DNA from: Aquificota bacterium | GTDB lineage: Bacteria > Aquificota > Aquificia > Desulfurobacteriales > DQVG01 | Direction of reading: 5' to 3' | Assembly: GCA_027002265.1 (NCBI GenBank) | Contig: JAMOTM010000074.1 | Location: forward strand, 1-46,066 | Length of the DNA stretch: 46,066 bases | Part shown: in pieces, positions 27,666 to 36,775 of the stretch | Numbering within the stretch: position 1 is the stretch's first letter | Layout: every line of letters begins with the position of its first letter | Translations under genes and position numbers: made by a program | The notes under the pieces: generated by a model | What the model saw: the letters and a program-made list of their open reading frames with translations, nothing else | Told to the model about the DNA's origin: nothing | The model's database searches: none

Positions 27666-28945
27666 TTTTTAACCTTTGTAAAGAAATAACTCCATGGCAT
27701 AGAATATACTTTTGTACTTATTTTCCAAATAATTAAAAAAGTAAATAAATAAACAATAACATTTGCATAAGCAGCACCAATTATTCCAAATTCTTTTATA
27801 AAAAGATAAGATATTAATACTTGCAAAAGACTCATAATTATAGTGGTTACAGAAATATAGAAAGTTTTTTTCTCATAAAAAATATAATTCACTACCATTA
27901 AATACATTCCATTAAAGGCATATGCTAATGCGATCCAAATTATTATGTTTCTTGATTCAAGAAAATTACTATTAATAAAATAAGGAAAAGAAAAATATAA
28001 CAATAAGGAATATAAAATAGCAAATATTAATATTAATATAAAATATAAATATGTAATCTTAATAATTTTTAAATTTTCATTAAAATTTTTTTCTTCTAAT
28101 TTTTTATATAAATAAGGAACAAAAGCATTGTTAAAAGAATGTGCAATTATTCCTATCATTGCACCAAATGTATATCCAAACGAATAAATTCCAGCAGAAG
28201 AAACATTTATCAAATTTGTAATCAAAATAATATCAATACTTGTTCTAAGCCAAAGTGCTATATTATGTGGTAAAAGCGAAAGACCAAATTTATATATATC
28301 AATAATATATTTTTTCATAATTTTAATTTTAAAAAAATTTATTTTATATAATATATATAAACTAATAACTCCAAATAATATATTCGCAAAAATTATTCCC
28401 GAAACTCTACCCACCCAATGTAAGTTAAAATATATAACTAATATCAAGGTAATAAATATATTTAATAAAGTTTTTGATATTTCAAAAATTGCAAAAATTT
28501 TAGCTTTTTCTAAATTTCTAAATATAATCAAAAATATTTGACTTAAAATTTCAAAAAAAGCTGTTATTAATATAATACTAATCCAAAAATATGTAAATTT
28601 GATATTTATCATATTTAATTTTTTTAAAAAAAAGACTAAACTACAGACCACAATAAAATTTATAAATAAAACAATAAAACTATTTCCTAAATAATACGCA
28701 ATTTGTTCATTATTCCTTAATTTAAAAAAATTTATAGTAATTGCTCCTGGTACACTTATAGATATAAAAATAGCAAAAACTCCTAATAAAACATTAAAAT
28801 TAGAAATAATTCCGTAATCTATTGGAGAGAGATAATATGTTAAAATAGGTAATAATAAAAATGAAACACCTTTATTAAAAATTTGTAAAAAAGTATAAAT
28901 AAAAGTATTTTTTAAAAATAAAGAATTTTTTATTCTTTTAAGCAT
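27662..28945 (-). CDS. Wzx-like polysaccharide flippase (second copy)
   Basis: 427 residues with about twelve membrane segments. The start LKRIKNSLFLKNTFIYTFLQIFNKGVSFLLLPILTYYLSPIDYG is a typical PST/Wzx N-terminus, and IASIFANILFG-like helices and GIIGAAYANVIVY near the C-terminus also fit. It shares little obvious sequence with the flippase at 3374-4738, so this is not a recent duplication. It overlaps legF by eight bases and the downstream GT-B gene by four, which suggests it flips the legionaminate-containing unit. Very AT-rich. Confidence 0.85.
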   Translation of the reverse strand: MLKRIKNSLFLKNTFIYTFLQIFNKGVSFLLLPILTYYLSPIDYGIISNFNVLLGVFAIFISISVPGAITINFFKLRNNEQIAYYLGNSFIVLFINFIVVCSLVFFLKKLNMINIKFTYFWISIILITAFFEILSQIFLIIFRNLEKAKIFAIFEISKTLLNIFITLILVIYFNLHWVGRVSGIIFANILFGVISLYILYKINFFKIKIMKKYIIDIYKFGLSLLPHNIALWLRTSIDIILITNLINVSSAGIYSFGYTFGAMIGIIAHSFNNAFVPYLYKKLEEKNFNENLKIIKITYLYFILILIFAILYSLLLYFSFPYFINSNFLESRNIIIWIALAYAFNGMYLMVVNYIFYEKKTFYISVTTIIMSLLQVLISYLFIKEFGIIGAAYANVIVYLFTFLIIWKISTKVYSMPWSYFFTKVKN

Positions 28946-29618
28946 TCAATAACACCTCTGCCAACTTAAAATCAATCTCATCGTCAATATCCATAGAACT
29001 TTTCCTATCCATTATATACGCATATATATTTTTATCTAAAAAAAAAGTATTTTTTTCTAAAAATTTATCAATTTTACAAATATAAATAGCTCCATTAAGT
29101 CGATAGTATTTAGGCAAATCCTGGCTTCTTTTATTTTTAACATCTTCTTTTAAAAAATTTTCCATACTCAAACTTTCAGGTAATGTATTGCTCCATAAAG
29201 GAGAATGATCCATCTCGCATACGCTTATTACCGCATCTGCATTCTTTTTTTCAAGTAATTCAATTGCTTCATCTATATGTTTTTCAGTCCTTAAAGGAGA
29301 TGTAGGCTGTAAAAGTACTATATATTCATATCCTGGATAATTTTCAATTACATGTTTCACCACATCAATACTAGAAGCAGTATCAGTTGCTAACTCATCA
29401 GGTCTTTTTATAATATTTACACTATATTCTTTAGCAATTTTTAAGATCTTCTCACTATCACTGCTAACTACAATTTCATCTATATATTTGCTTTTCTTTG
29501 CAGCTTCTATACTCCATGCTATTAAAGGTTTACTGTTTAAATCTAAAATATTTTTATTTGGAAGTCGTTTACTACCTCCACGCGCAGGAATAATAGCTAA
29601 ATATTTACTTTTCTGCAT
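28938..29618 (-). CDS. legF: CMP-legionaminic (or related nonulosonate) synthetase
   Basis: 226 residues of the CMP-sialate synthetase family. IIPARGGSKRLPNKNILDLNSKPLI holds the CTP-binding signature, VSSDSEKIL and LQPTSPLRTEKHI follow, and DIDDEIDFKLAE near the C-terminus carries metal ligands. It activates a nine-carbon sugar with CTP. Because LegB, C, H, I, G and PtmE homologues precede it in order, the substrate is most likely N,N'-diacetyllegionaminate. Neu5Ac or pseudaminate activity cannot be excluded by sequence. The gap to the upstream acyltransferase is one base. Confidence 0.88.
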   Translation of the reverse strand: MQKSKYLAIIPARGGSKRLPNKNILDLNSKPLIAWSIEAAKKSKYIDEIVVSSDSEKILKIAKEYSVNIIKRPDELATDTASSIDVVKHVIENYPGYEYIVLLQPTSPLRTEKHIDEAIELLEKKNADAVISVCEMDHSPLWSNTLPESLSMENFLKEDVKNKRSQDLPKYYRLNGAIYICKIDKFLEKNTFFLDKNIYAYIMDRKSSMDIDDEIDFKLAEVLLNA

Positions 29619-29619
29619 T

Positions 29620-30681
29620 TTATTTTACCTTCAAACTATTAATTAATTTTCTCAAAGGATCCTCATAATAAAAATAGATAATCGTACTTCCAATAATTAC
29701 AAAAAATATTGATAATAATAAATGTAATAAATTACTTATCCTATGAACCATAGATACATAAAGATATAAAAATAATGGATGCATTAGATATACTGTATAA
29801 GAAATATCCCCTAAAAATTTCAAAACTTTTTTTATATAATCTTTTACACTAAAAAATAATAAAAATAATAAAAATATTCCCAAAGAGGCAATTGACAATA
29901 TTATTCTATTAATCCCATACAGATAATTCCAATATAAATTTGTATAATGTGAATTCCAAATTAAGAATAATATTAGTAAAAAAAATAAAAAATATTTAAA
30001 AAATTTTTTATTTTTTAAATTAAAAAAATATTCCCTATTAAAAGCAAAAAACATCCCTATTAAAAAAAAATATAAATGATTATAAAAATTATGAACATAT
30101 ATGAAAAAATAATGTTTTTCTGAAAACTTTTCATAAAAATTATAATAAGATGACAATAATAATAAAAAAAATACTATTAGAAAAAGTACCATATTAAAGA
30201 GAAACTTATATTTATATAGTGTATTAAAAATAATAAAAATCAAAGGAAAACATAAATAAAAAGTTACTTCAACCCCAATGGACCAAGAAGCAGGAGTTAA
30301 TCCATCTCTATTAAAAATATTAAATGTTAAAGTTATTTGATACAAAAATTCTATAATAGAACTAACATTTCTATATCCTATTAAAATCGCTAAAACTATT
30401 ACTAATATAAATAGTGGATAAATTCTAGCAAATCTTCTTTTAAAATAATAAAACACATCCCATCTATTTTTAAAATTATAATTATAATTTATAGCCGATA
30501 TAGTCAAAGCATAACCACTAATAATAAAAAATAAACTAACAAAATAAAAAGCCAATTTAATAAATATTGTATTCCCATTTAATTCAATAAAATGATTCCA
30601 ACTTAATAAATGATACACAACAATATAAATCGCCAATATCCCTCTTAAATAATCTAAATTTACATCGTAAATTTTACTCAC
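29620..30681 (-). CDS. Acyltransferase family 3 (O-acetyltransferase)
   Basis: About 353 residues with around ten membrane segments. The N-terminus VNLDYLRGILAIYIVVYHL includes the family signature and the conserved R/D and H positions (R-G...Y-H); WSIGVEVTFYLCFPL is a further conserved block. I start it at GTG 30681, which overlaps the ptmE stop (GTGAGTAA) and has AAAGGA six bases upstream; longer starts at 30705 or 30726 lie deep in ptmE and have weak binding sites. It probably O-acylates a sugar of the glycan, and its position within the legionaminate genes hints at that sugar as target. Confidence 0.82.
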   Translation of the reverse strand: MSKIYDVNLDYLRGILAIYIVVYHLLSWNHFIELNGNTIFIKLAFYFVSLFFIISGYALTISAINYNYNFKNRWDVFYYFKRRFARIYPLFILVIVLAILIGYRNVSSIIEFLYQITLTFNIFNRDGLTPASWSIGVEVTFYLCFPLIFIIFNTLYKYKFLFNMVLFLIVFFLLLLSSYYNFYEKFSEKHYFFIYVHNFYNHLYFFLIGMFFAFNREYFFNLKNKKFFKYFLFFLLILFLIWNSHYTNLYWNYLYGINRIILSIASLGIFLLFLLFFSVKDYIKKVLKFLGDISYTVYLMHPLFLYLYVSMVHRISNLLHLLLSIFFVIIGSTIIYFYYEDPLRKLINSLKVK

Positions 30682-31720
30682 CAAAAATCCTTTTATAATC
30701 TTCATTTGCTTTTTTAAATTCTTCAATCCTTCCTATATCACACCAATATTCTTTTATAGGAAATGTTATAGTATTTTTCTTTTCTTGTATCATTTTTTCA
30801 AATAAACTCGGCATATCGTAATATTCATTTTTTGGAATATAATCAATCGTTTCAGGATTTAAAACATAAATCCCGGCACTTACAAAAAACTTTTGTTTTG
30901 GTTTTTCCTCAATTGAAAAAATTTCATTTCCTATAGTGTTCACCACCCCAAAAGGAACCTGATATTCATACTCCCTAACCCCCATTGTAGCAACTGCTTT
31001 ATTTTCAAAGTGATATTCAAGCATATACGCAAAATTAACTGTCGTCAGCAAATCTCCGTTCATTACAAAAAAAGGCTCTTTTGGTCTTTCTTTTAGTAAA
31101 CTAAGAGCTCCTGCTGTCCCCATTCTTTTATCTTCGTACACATATTCAATATTAATTCCAAAATCTTTCCCATCTTTAAAATAATCTTTTATAATTTCCG
31201 CTTTATAATTTACACAAAAAATAAAATTCTCAAATCCATGTTTTTTAAACTGCTCAATTATAGTCTCAAGAATTGGCTTCCCTCCGACTTTTAACATTGG
31301 CTTAGGCATGTTTTCAGTAAGAGGTCTTAATCTCGTACCCAAGCCTCCAAGCATCAAAACAATTTTATTAGAATATTTTTTAGATTTTACAAGCTCATCA
31401 AAAGTTATAACTTTTACTATTTTTTTATTTTTATCTACTACAGGAATATTATAAATCTTCTTTTCTATACAAGTTTGAATAAGATTATTCCTATAAAAAT
31501 TATCATAAACAAAAAATGGCTTTTTATTATATATATCATGAATTCTGTCGTGTAAATTTTTACCCTTTAACAATGCTCTTCTTATATCACCGTCACTTAT
31601 ACTTCCAAGAAGTTTATTATTTTCATCAACTACAAAAGCTATTTTCATTGCTCCTTTATCAATTGCTCTCAATGCATCAATAATTGTAGAATCAGGTTTT
31701 ATTAGAATTTCATTCAACAT
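30674..31720 (-). CDS. ptmE: CBS-domain nucleotidyltransferase (glucosamine-1-phosphate guanylyltransferase, PtmE/LegE type)
   Basis: 348 residues. Two CBS domains come first (residues about 1-115: AFVVDENNKLLGSISDGDIRRALL, then NIPVVDKNKKIVKVIT). A nucleotidyltransferase domain follows, with MLGGLGTRLRPLTENMPKPMLKVGGKPIL as donor-binding signature and FVMNGDLLT as the metal site. This fused layout is that of Campylobacter PtmE, which supplies GDP-GlcN for legionaminate synthesis. The signature has MLGG where many relatives have LAGG. The gene lies between LegG and the acyltransferase, in line with the pathway. GTP rather than UTP use is inferred from family only. Confidence 0.85.
   Translation of the reverse strand: MLNEILIKPDSTIIDALRAIDKGAMKIAFVVDENNKLLGSISDGDIRRALLKGKNLHDRIHDIYNKKPFFVYDNFYRNNLIQTCIEKKIYNIPVVDKNKKIVKVITFDELVKSKKYSNKIVLMLGGLGTRLRPLTENMPKPMLKVGGKPILETIIEQFKKHGFENFIFCVNYKAEIIKDYFKDGKDFGINIEYVYEDKRMGTAGALSLLKERPKEPFFVMNGDLLTTVNFAYMLEYHFENKAVATMGVREYEYQVPFGVVNTIGNEIFSIEEKPKQKFFVSAGIYVLNPETIDYIPKNEYYDMPSLFEKMIQEKKNTITFPIKEYWCDIGRIEEFKKANEDYKRIFGE
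30688..30693 (-). promoter_or_regulatory. Ribosome binding site fixing a GTG start of the acyltransferase
   Basis: AAAGGA on the minus strand, six bases before GTG 30681, which overlaps the ptmE stop. Earlier ATGs at 30705 and the frame start at 30726 have no comparable site. Confidence 0.75.
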
Positions 31721-32883
31721 TTAATATCCTTGCCTTCAAACTCGATATCACAAAAACTTTTTTTCATATTTACATCTATATGTTTTAAAATTTCTATAAC
31801 TTTTCTACTTGGAAATTTTTCTTTTTGATATGGATTTATAGTATTTTTAAGCTTTTTCTGAAACTCATCAGTATAAACTAATTTTATTGCGTTCAAAATA
31901 TTATCTTTTTTAGTCTCTACATCTATTACACTTTCAGCTTTGATTCTTCCTTTTTGTCTATTTCCTATGTTTATAGTGGCTCTTTTAAAAGAAGGAACTT
32001 CAATAAGTCCACTAGAAGAATTGCCGAGTACAATATCAACAAACTGTAACAAACTCAAATATCTATGCTGTCCTAATGAATCAAACAGATAAGTATCATT
32101 TTTAATTTTTATAAACTCTTCTATCATTTGATTAATTACTCTTCCACCTGTGTCCGAATTTGCTTTTGTAAAAATAATCATCCCATCATATTCATATAAA
32201 GCTTCAAGTATTTCTTTAAAATCTTTTTGAATATTTTCAACATTCAAAGTTTCTGGATGATAAGTCACAAGCATATTTTTTTTCTGAAATTTAACACCTA
32301 AACTTTTTTCTAATTCTTCTTTTGATAGTAAATTAAGTCTATAAATATTTTCAAGTCCAAAAGCACCAACATTAAAAACTCTACTTGGTTCTTCTCCCAT
32401 TTGAATTACTCTTTTTCTATACTCATCAGTCGATGTAAAATGTAAATAACTCATTTTTGTAATAGAATGCCTAAAATATTCATCAACTGCTCCTTCGGTT
32501 TTTTCTCCTCCATGAAGATGAACAACAGGAATATTAAAAACTACAGCAGTCGAAACTATTGGAATAAGTTCGAATCTATCCCCCAATACTACGACAAAAT
32601 CAGGTTTTAATTCATCAAAAGCTTCTGCAAAAGAAATCTGAGCAAGTCCCATACTTTTTGAAATACCTACTTTACTATCAGATGAAAGTAATATTTCTAT
32701 TTTTTTATCTATTTCAAACTCATTTTCTATTTCTTTAACAGTCATTCCAAATTCAGGTGAAAGATGCATTCCGGTAACAATTACTTGAAGTTCCAACTCT
32801 TTATCATTTTCAATTTCTTTCATAAGCCAATATAAAAGCCCGTATTCCGCTCTTGTGGCTGTTACAACACACACCTTTTTCAT
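31714..32883 (-). CDS. legG: Hydrolysing NDP-HexNAc 2-epimerase (LegG/NeuC type)
   Basis: 389 residues. VTATRAEYGLLYWLMKEI opens the protein, VLGDRFELIP and HLHGGEKTEGAVDEYFRHSITKMS provide the catalytic acid/His region, and GNSSSGLIEVPSFKRATINIGNRQKGR closes the nucleotide site. The NeuC/LegG group both epimerises C2 and removes the nucleotide, giving free ManNAc or 2,4-diacetamido-2,4,6-trideoxymannose. With LegB, LegC and LegH present, the latter product is more likely. It overlaps legI by four bases and ptmE by seven. Contrast with the non-hydrolysing wecB at 6608. Confidence 0.9.
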   Translation of the reverse strand: MKKVCVVTATRAEYGLLYWLMKEIENDKELELQVIVTGMHLSPEFGMTVKEIENEFEIDKKIEILLSSDSKVGISKSMGLAQISFAEAFDELKPDFVVVLGDRFELIPIVSTAVVFNIPVVHLHGGEKTEGAVDEYFRHSITKMSYLHFTSTDEYRKRVIQMGEEPSRVFNVGAFGLENIYRLNLLSKEELEKSLGVKFQKKNMLVTYHPETLNVENIQKDFKEILEALYEYDGMIIFTKANSDTGGRVINQMIEEFIKIKNDTYLFDSLGQHRYLSLLQFVDIVLGNSSSGLIEVPSFKRATINIGNRQKGRIKAESVIDVETKKDNILNAIKLVYTDEFQKKLKNTINPYQKEKFPSRKVIEILKHIDVNMKKSFCDIEFEGKDIKC

Positions 32884-33881
32884 AACTGTATCTTTTCGTC
32901 TTTTTTATAATCTTTATCTGCAAACTTACCTATTATCTCTTCCCACCTCATAGGGCTTATTCCTTTTCCGGCTCTTTTTACAGTTAAATTTTCCTCGCTA
33001 AATTTTTCACCTTTTTTTATGTTTTTTTTAGCAACAATAACTTTTCTCGCAATTTCAATATTTTTACTTTCACTTTTACTTGGTTTTTTTATTCCGTTTC
33101 CAAGTGCAATTTCAATATTTCTTATTGCTTTTACCATAGCTTTTAATTCATCGGGTTCTAAACTTGCTTTATGGTCTGGTCCTTCCATATTCTTATCAAG
33201 TGTAAAATGTTTTTCTATCACAACTGCTCCCATAGCAACAGCTGCTACCGGTACTTCAATTCCCAAAGTATGGTCACTGTATCCCACATCAACCTTAAAA
33301 GCTTCTTTAATTGTCAGCATCGCTTTTAAATTTACATCTTCCATAGGAGTTGGATATTCGGTATTTGCGTGGAGTACTGTGATGTTTTTCCTTTTTGTGC
33401 CAAATTTTTCCATTACATCAAGAGCTTGTTCTATTTCACACATATTTGCCATACCTGTTGATAAAATCACTCTTTTTTTTAATTTGGCTATCTCTCTTAA
33501 ATAAGGATAATTTGTAATTTCACCACTTGGAATTTTAAAAATTTCAAGTCCTAAACTATCCAAAAACTCAATACTTTCAAAATCAAAAGGGGTAGATAAA
33601 AACATTATTCCTTTTTCATCGCAATACTCTTTAAGCTCTACAAACTCATCAAATCCAAGCTCAAGTTTTTTAAGCATTTCATATTGAGATTCATTACTTC
33701 CTGTATTTTCTACCTGATATTTTGCTTTCTTTGCTTCTTTACTTACTAAGTTTTTTGCTTTAAAAGTTTGAAACTTAACGGCATCTACCCCGGCTTCCAC
33801 CGCTACATCTATAAGTTTTTTAGCAAGTTCTAAACTTCCGTTATGATTTACTCCGGCTTCCGCTATTATAAATACACTCAT
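32880..33881 (-). CDS. legI: Legionaminic acid synthase (NeuB family)
   Basis: 333 residues. The TIM-barrel synthase domain has IIAEAGVNHNGSLELAKKLI, KFQTFKAKNL, STPFDFESIEFL, KIPSGEITNYP, STGMA, HANTEYPTP and IEKHFTLDKNMEGPDHKASL. The C-terminal antifreeze-like SAF domain (from about residue 275: ARKVIVAKKNIKKGE) completes the fold. It condenses phosphoenolpyruvate with the six-carbon product of LegG to make the nine-carbon acid. Sequence alone does not separate NeuB, LegI and PseI firmly; the gene context argues for LegI. Confidence 0.9.
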   Translation of the reverse strand: MSVFIIAEAGVNHNGSLELAKKLIDVAVEAGVDAVKFQTFKAKNLVSKEAKKAKYQVENTGSNESQYEMLKKLELGFDEFVELKEYCDEKGIMFLSTPFDFESIEFLDSLGLEIFKIPSGEITNYPYLREIAKLKKRVILSTGMANMCEIEQALDVMEKFGTKRKNITVLHANTEYPTPMEDVNLKAMLTIKEAFKVDVGYSDHTLGIEVPVAAVAMGAVVIEKHFTLDKNMEGPDHKASLEPDELKAMVKAIRNIEIALGNGIKKPSKSESKNIEIARKVIVAKKNIKKGEKFSEENLTVKRAGKGISPMRWEEIIGKFADKDYKKDEKIQL

Positions 33882-34456
33882 TTTACTATACTCCCGGCTT
33901 TTATAAAACTTTTTTTAGGAATTTTAATGTATTCTTTTGTTACTGCATTAGAACCAATAAAACTTCCTTGGCCCACAATTACACCACCATTTATTACAGC
34001 ACCTGTTGAAATGTGACAATTATCTTCAATTTCTACATCATGTTCAATTAATGCTTTTGTATTTATTATACAATTTTTTCCAATCTTCACATTTGCATTA
34101 ATTAACGCATCATGCATAATAACCGTCCCTTCATCTATTTTTGTATGTTTTGAGACATAAGCTCTTGGTGAAACAATCACAGGTAATTTAAAATTTAAGC
34201 TTTTAAGTAAATTAAATAATTTTATTCTAACTTTTGGAGTTTTAATCTGCCCTACTCCAATAATTGCATATTCATATTTACTTCTTAAGATTTCCAAATC
34301 ATTATCATTACCTATAACTTCATAATCCAAAACCCTACTGCCAACAGGCAACTCATTATCAATAATGCCAGCAATCTTAAACTTATCTTCAAGTTCAATC
34401 ACATCAATAATTGAGCGACAATGTCCTCCAGCTCCAAGAATTATTATCTCTTTCAT
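33878..34456 (-). CDS. legH: NeuD/PglD/LegH-type N- or O-acetyltransferase
   Basis: 192 residues. An N-terminal Rossmann-like sugar-nucleotide domain (IILGAGGHCRSIIDVIEL) is followed by a left-handed beta helix of hexapeptide repeats (KHTKIDEGTVIMHDALINANVKIGKNCIINTKALIEHD). H in IEHDVEI is the likely catalytic base. In PglD, LegH and NeuD this fold acetylates an amino or hydroxyl group using acetyl-CoA. Because LegC is adjacent, acetylation of the 4-amino group of the NDP-trideoxyhexose is the expected reaction. Four-base overlaps join it to both neighbours. Confidence 0.88.
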   Translation of the reverse strand: MKEIIILGAGGHCRSIIDVIELEDKFKIAGIIDNELPVGSRVLDYEVIGNDNDLEILRSKYEYAIIGVGQIKTPKVRIKLFNLLKSLNFKLPVIVSPRAYVSKHTKIDEGTVIMHDALINANVKIGKNCIINTKALIEHDVEIEDNCHISTGAVINGGVIVGQGSFIGSNAVTKEYIKIPKKSFIKAGSIVK

Positions 34457-35595
34457 ACTACAACCCCGCTTGGAATATTTACAATCCTCTCTTCTAAATA
34501 TCTAGAATTTTCAAGCCCGTCATTTTGACAATTCTTATACATCGGTAGTTTATTCATTAAAGTCCAGATTGGTCTTGTCATTACTCCATTATTGTTAGTG
34601 CATTCAAGAAACTCATCTCTTTCGTTTATGTCTTTTAATTTAATAGCATTAAGCCAAAAATTACTTTTTGCATTTTTAGGTTCATTAATAAATTCAATTC
34701 CAATATTTTCAAAAAATTTTTTATATCTTTTTGCCAAATCTCTTTTAATCCTTAAAAACTTATCTAAATTTTCAAGCTGTGCCAAAAGAAGTGCAGCATT
34801 AAGATTTGGCATTCTGTAGTTATATCCCACTTCATCGTGAAAATACTCCCATTTATGAGGAACTTTTGCAGTGGTTGATAAATGTTTTAGTCTTTTTGCC
34901 AAACTTTCATCATTTGTGACAATCATACCTCCTCCGCCGCTTGTAACAATTTTATTTCCGTTAAAACTAAAAACTCCAACTTTCCCAAATGTTCCTGTAT
35001 GTTTATTTTTATATAAACTTCCAAGACTCTCGGCACTGTCTTCTATAAGTTCTAAATTCCATTCATCACATATTTTTTTAATTTCATCAATTCTACAAGG
35101 ATGACCAAAAGTATGCATAGGCACTACTGCTTTTATTCTGTTTCCTGTGGTTTTATTAAATGTTTCATTTCCTTTTTTTATTGCATTCTTTTCAAGCCAT
35201 TTTCTAAGACTCTTAGAACTCATTCCAAGAGTATCCAAATCAACATCCACAAAAACAGGTTTAGCCCCAGCATAAACTATAGCGTTTGAAGTAGCTACAA
35301 AAGTCAAAGCTTGAGTAATTACTTCATCACCCTCATTTACTCCGACTACTTTTAAAGCCAAATGAAGCCCGTTTGTCCCATTTACTACAGCCACAGCATA
35401 TTTAGCGCCTGTTATTTCACAAATTTTTTCTTCTACTTTATTTACATATTCTCCAACACTTGAAACAAAAGTAGAATCAACCGTATCGCATATATATTTT
35501 TTTTCATTTCCTATAAAAATGGGTTCATGTAAAGCAATAAAATCTTTTTTATAAATATTTTTGATAAATTCAATTATTTTATTACATTTTTTCAT
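34453..35595 (-). CDS. legC: PLP-dependent sugar aminotransferase (LegC/PglE type)
   Basis: 380 residues of the DegT/DnrJ/EryC1 family. NGTNGLHLALKVVGV, VVPMHTFGHPCRID, EDSAESLGSLY and FSFNGNKIVTSGGGGMIV, with the PLP lysine near residue 214, are conserved. LegC adds the 4-amino group to the LegB product. The frame could open at 35646, but ATG 35595 has a strong AGAGGAAAG site seven bases upstream (35603-35611) and gives the normal start MKKCNKIIEFI, so I prefer it. It overlaps the legB end by 14 bases. Confidence 0.92.
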   Translation of the reverse strand: MKKCNKIIEFIKNIYKKDFIALHEPIFIGNEKKYICDTVDSTFVSSVGEYVNKVEEKICEITGAKYAVAVVNGTNGLHLALKVVGVNEGDEVITQALTFVATSNAIVYAGAKPVFVDVDLDTLGMSSKSLRKWLEKNAIKKGNETFNKTTGNRIKAVVPMHTFGHPCRIDEIKKICDEWNLELIEDSAESLGSLYKNKHTGTFGKVGVFSFNGNKIVTSGGGGMIVTNDESLAKRLKHLSTTAKVPHKWEYFHDEVGYNYRMPNLNAALLLAQLENLDKFLRIKRDLAKRYKKFFENIGIEFINEPKNAKSNFWLNAIKLKDINERDEFLECTNNNGVMTRPIWTLMNKLPMYKNCQNDGLENSRYLEERIVNIPSGVVV

Positions 35596-36775
35596 CAAGA
35601 TACTTTCCTCTTTCAAGATGTCTGAATTCAGGCAACATATATTCAAAAAGCTCTACTATTTCTTTTTTATTCCAATTAAGAGTCTTTTTCATTTTCTCAA
35701 TTTCATTCATAAAATAATTTAATTTTTCCTCATTAAAAACCGGCTCGTTTTTAATGATTCCAATTCCACTAAACCTATCCCAGTCAATTGTGTTCTCATC
35801 TGTATAAAACTCTTCAAAATCTTTCTCACCCGTAGTATCGCTTATCGTAAAAAGACAAGGCCATTTGCCTTTTTGAGGTAAAGTTTTAACAAGCTCTCTC
35901 GCTTCTTCTTCACTTTGACACAAATATGGCTCATACCCTCTCATTTTAAGATACTTAACAGCAATGTCAGCAAATGTAATTAAATGAAGTTTTTCACTAA
36001 GCTTTGGGAAAAATATATCTCTGTTATCTCCAAAAATCGCACTCATAAGACATAATTCACCTGATTCTTTAGGAGTCACAAAATATCTTTTTATATCTTT
36101 TGGAGCAACAATTGGCTGATGCTTTTCAAGGCGTCTATTAAATGAATATAATAAACTTCCGTCACTAAAAGCCACATTTGCAAATCTTGCAGTCGATACC
36201 GGAATTTCCAAACTTCTTCTCATTAAAAAAAGTTCCATTATTCTTTTACTAGCACCCATCATATTTACGGGATTTGTAGCTTTATCGGTAGATACGCAAA
36301 AATATTTTTGGGTTTTATTTTCAATAGATTGAAGAAGAGTTTTTTCCGTATTTAAAATATTAACCTCAATCATTCTCATCAATGTAAATGGGTCTTTTTC
36401 ACTTCTTACATGTTTAAGTGCACTGAAATTTAACACATAATCATATTTTCCATCAGTTTTTATAAAAGCATCATACTCAAAACTTCCGGCATCAATAGCA
36501 AACGTCTTAAACTCTCCGTCAATATATCCAAGAGAACTTCTAATATCCCTGACAAGTTCGGCTAAATTATTTTCGCTTATATCAACCACATGAAGTTTTT
36601 TCGGATTTCTTTTAAAAATTTCTTTTACCGTAGCACTTCCAATACTGCCTGCTCCTCCTATTACTAAAAAAGAAGAATTTGAAATAATATTTTGTAACTC
36701 TTTTTCGTATTTTTTTATATCATCTTCAAATAACTCTCTGTCTCTTCCTATTAATTGTAAAATTTCTTTATCCAT
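35582..36775 (-). CDS. legB: NDP-HexNAc 4,6-dehydratase (LegB type)
   Basis: 397 residues, single-domain cytoplasmic form. FLVIGGAGSIGSATVKEI (residues 37-54) is the NAD loop; NFSALKHVRSEKDP and CVSTDKATNPVNMMGASKRIMEL (about 160-182) hold the active site. The usual Tyr is Met, giving the Ser-Met-Lys set of the PglF/WbpM group. It makes the 4-keto-6-deoxy-HexNAc that LegC aminates. The start is ATG 36775 (MDKEIL) with GGAG nine bases upstream; a start at 36790 lies further into rmlB. Donor is GDP-GlcNAc in Campylobacter jejuni; the same donor here is inferred from adjacent ptmE. Confidence 0.9.
   Translation of the reverse strand: MDKEILQLIGRDRELFEDDIKKYEKELQNIISNSSFLVIGGAGSIGSATVKEIFKRNPKKLHVVDISENNLAELVRDIRSSLGYIDGEFKTFAIDAGSFEYDAFIKTDGKYDYVLNFSALKHVRSEKDPFTLMRMIEVNILNTEKTLLQSIENKTQKYFCVSTDKATNPVNMMGASKRIMELFLMRRSLEIPVSTARFANVAFSDGSLLYSFNRRLEKHQPIVAPKDIKRYFVTPKESGELCLMSAIFGDNRDIFFPKLSEKLHLITFADIAVKYLKMRGYEPYLCQSEEEARELVKTLPQKGKWPCLFTISDTTGEKDFEEFYTDENTIDWDRFSGIGIIKNEPVFNEEKLNYFMNEIEKMKKTLNWNKKEIVELFEYMLPEFRHLERGKYLDEKM
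35603..35611 (-). promoter_or_regulatory. Ribosome binding site fixing the legC start
   Basis: AGAGGAAAG on the minus strand, seven bases before ATG 35595. It favours this start over the 51-base longer frame start. Confidence 0.85.

Noticed and set aside
33019-33504. Plus-strand open frame of 161 codons
   Set aside because: It is antisense to legI, which has full NeuB motifs; it has no recognisable motif or binding site.
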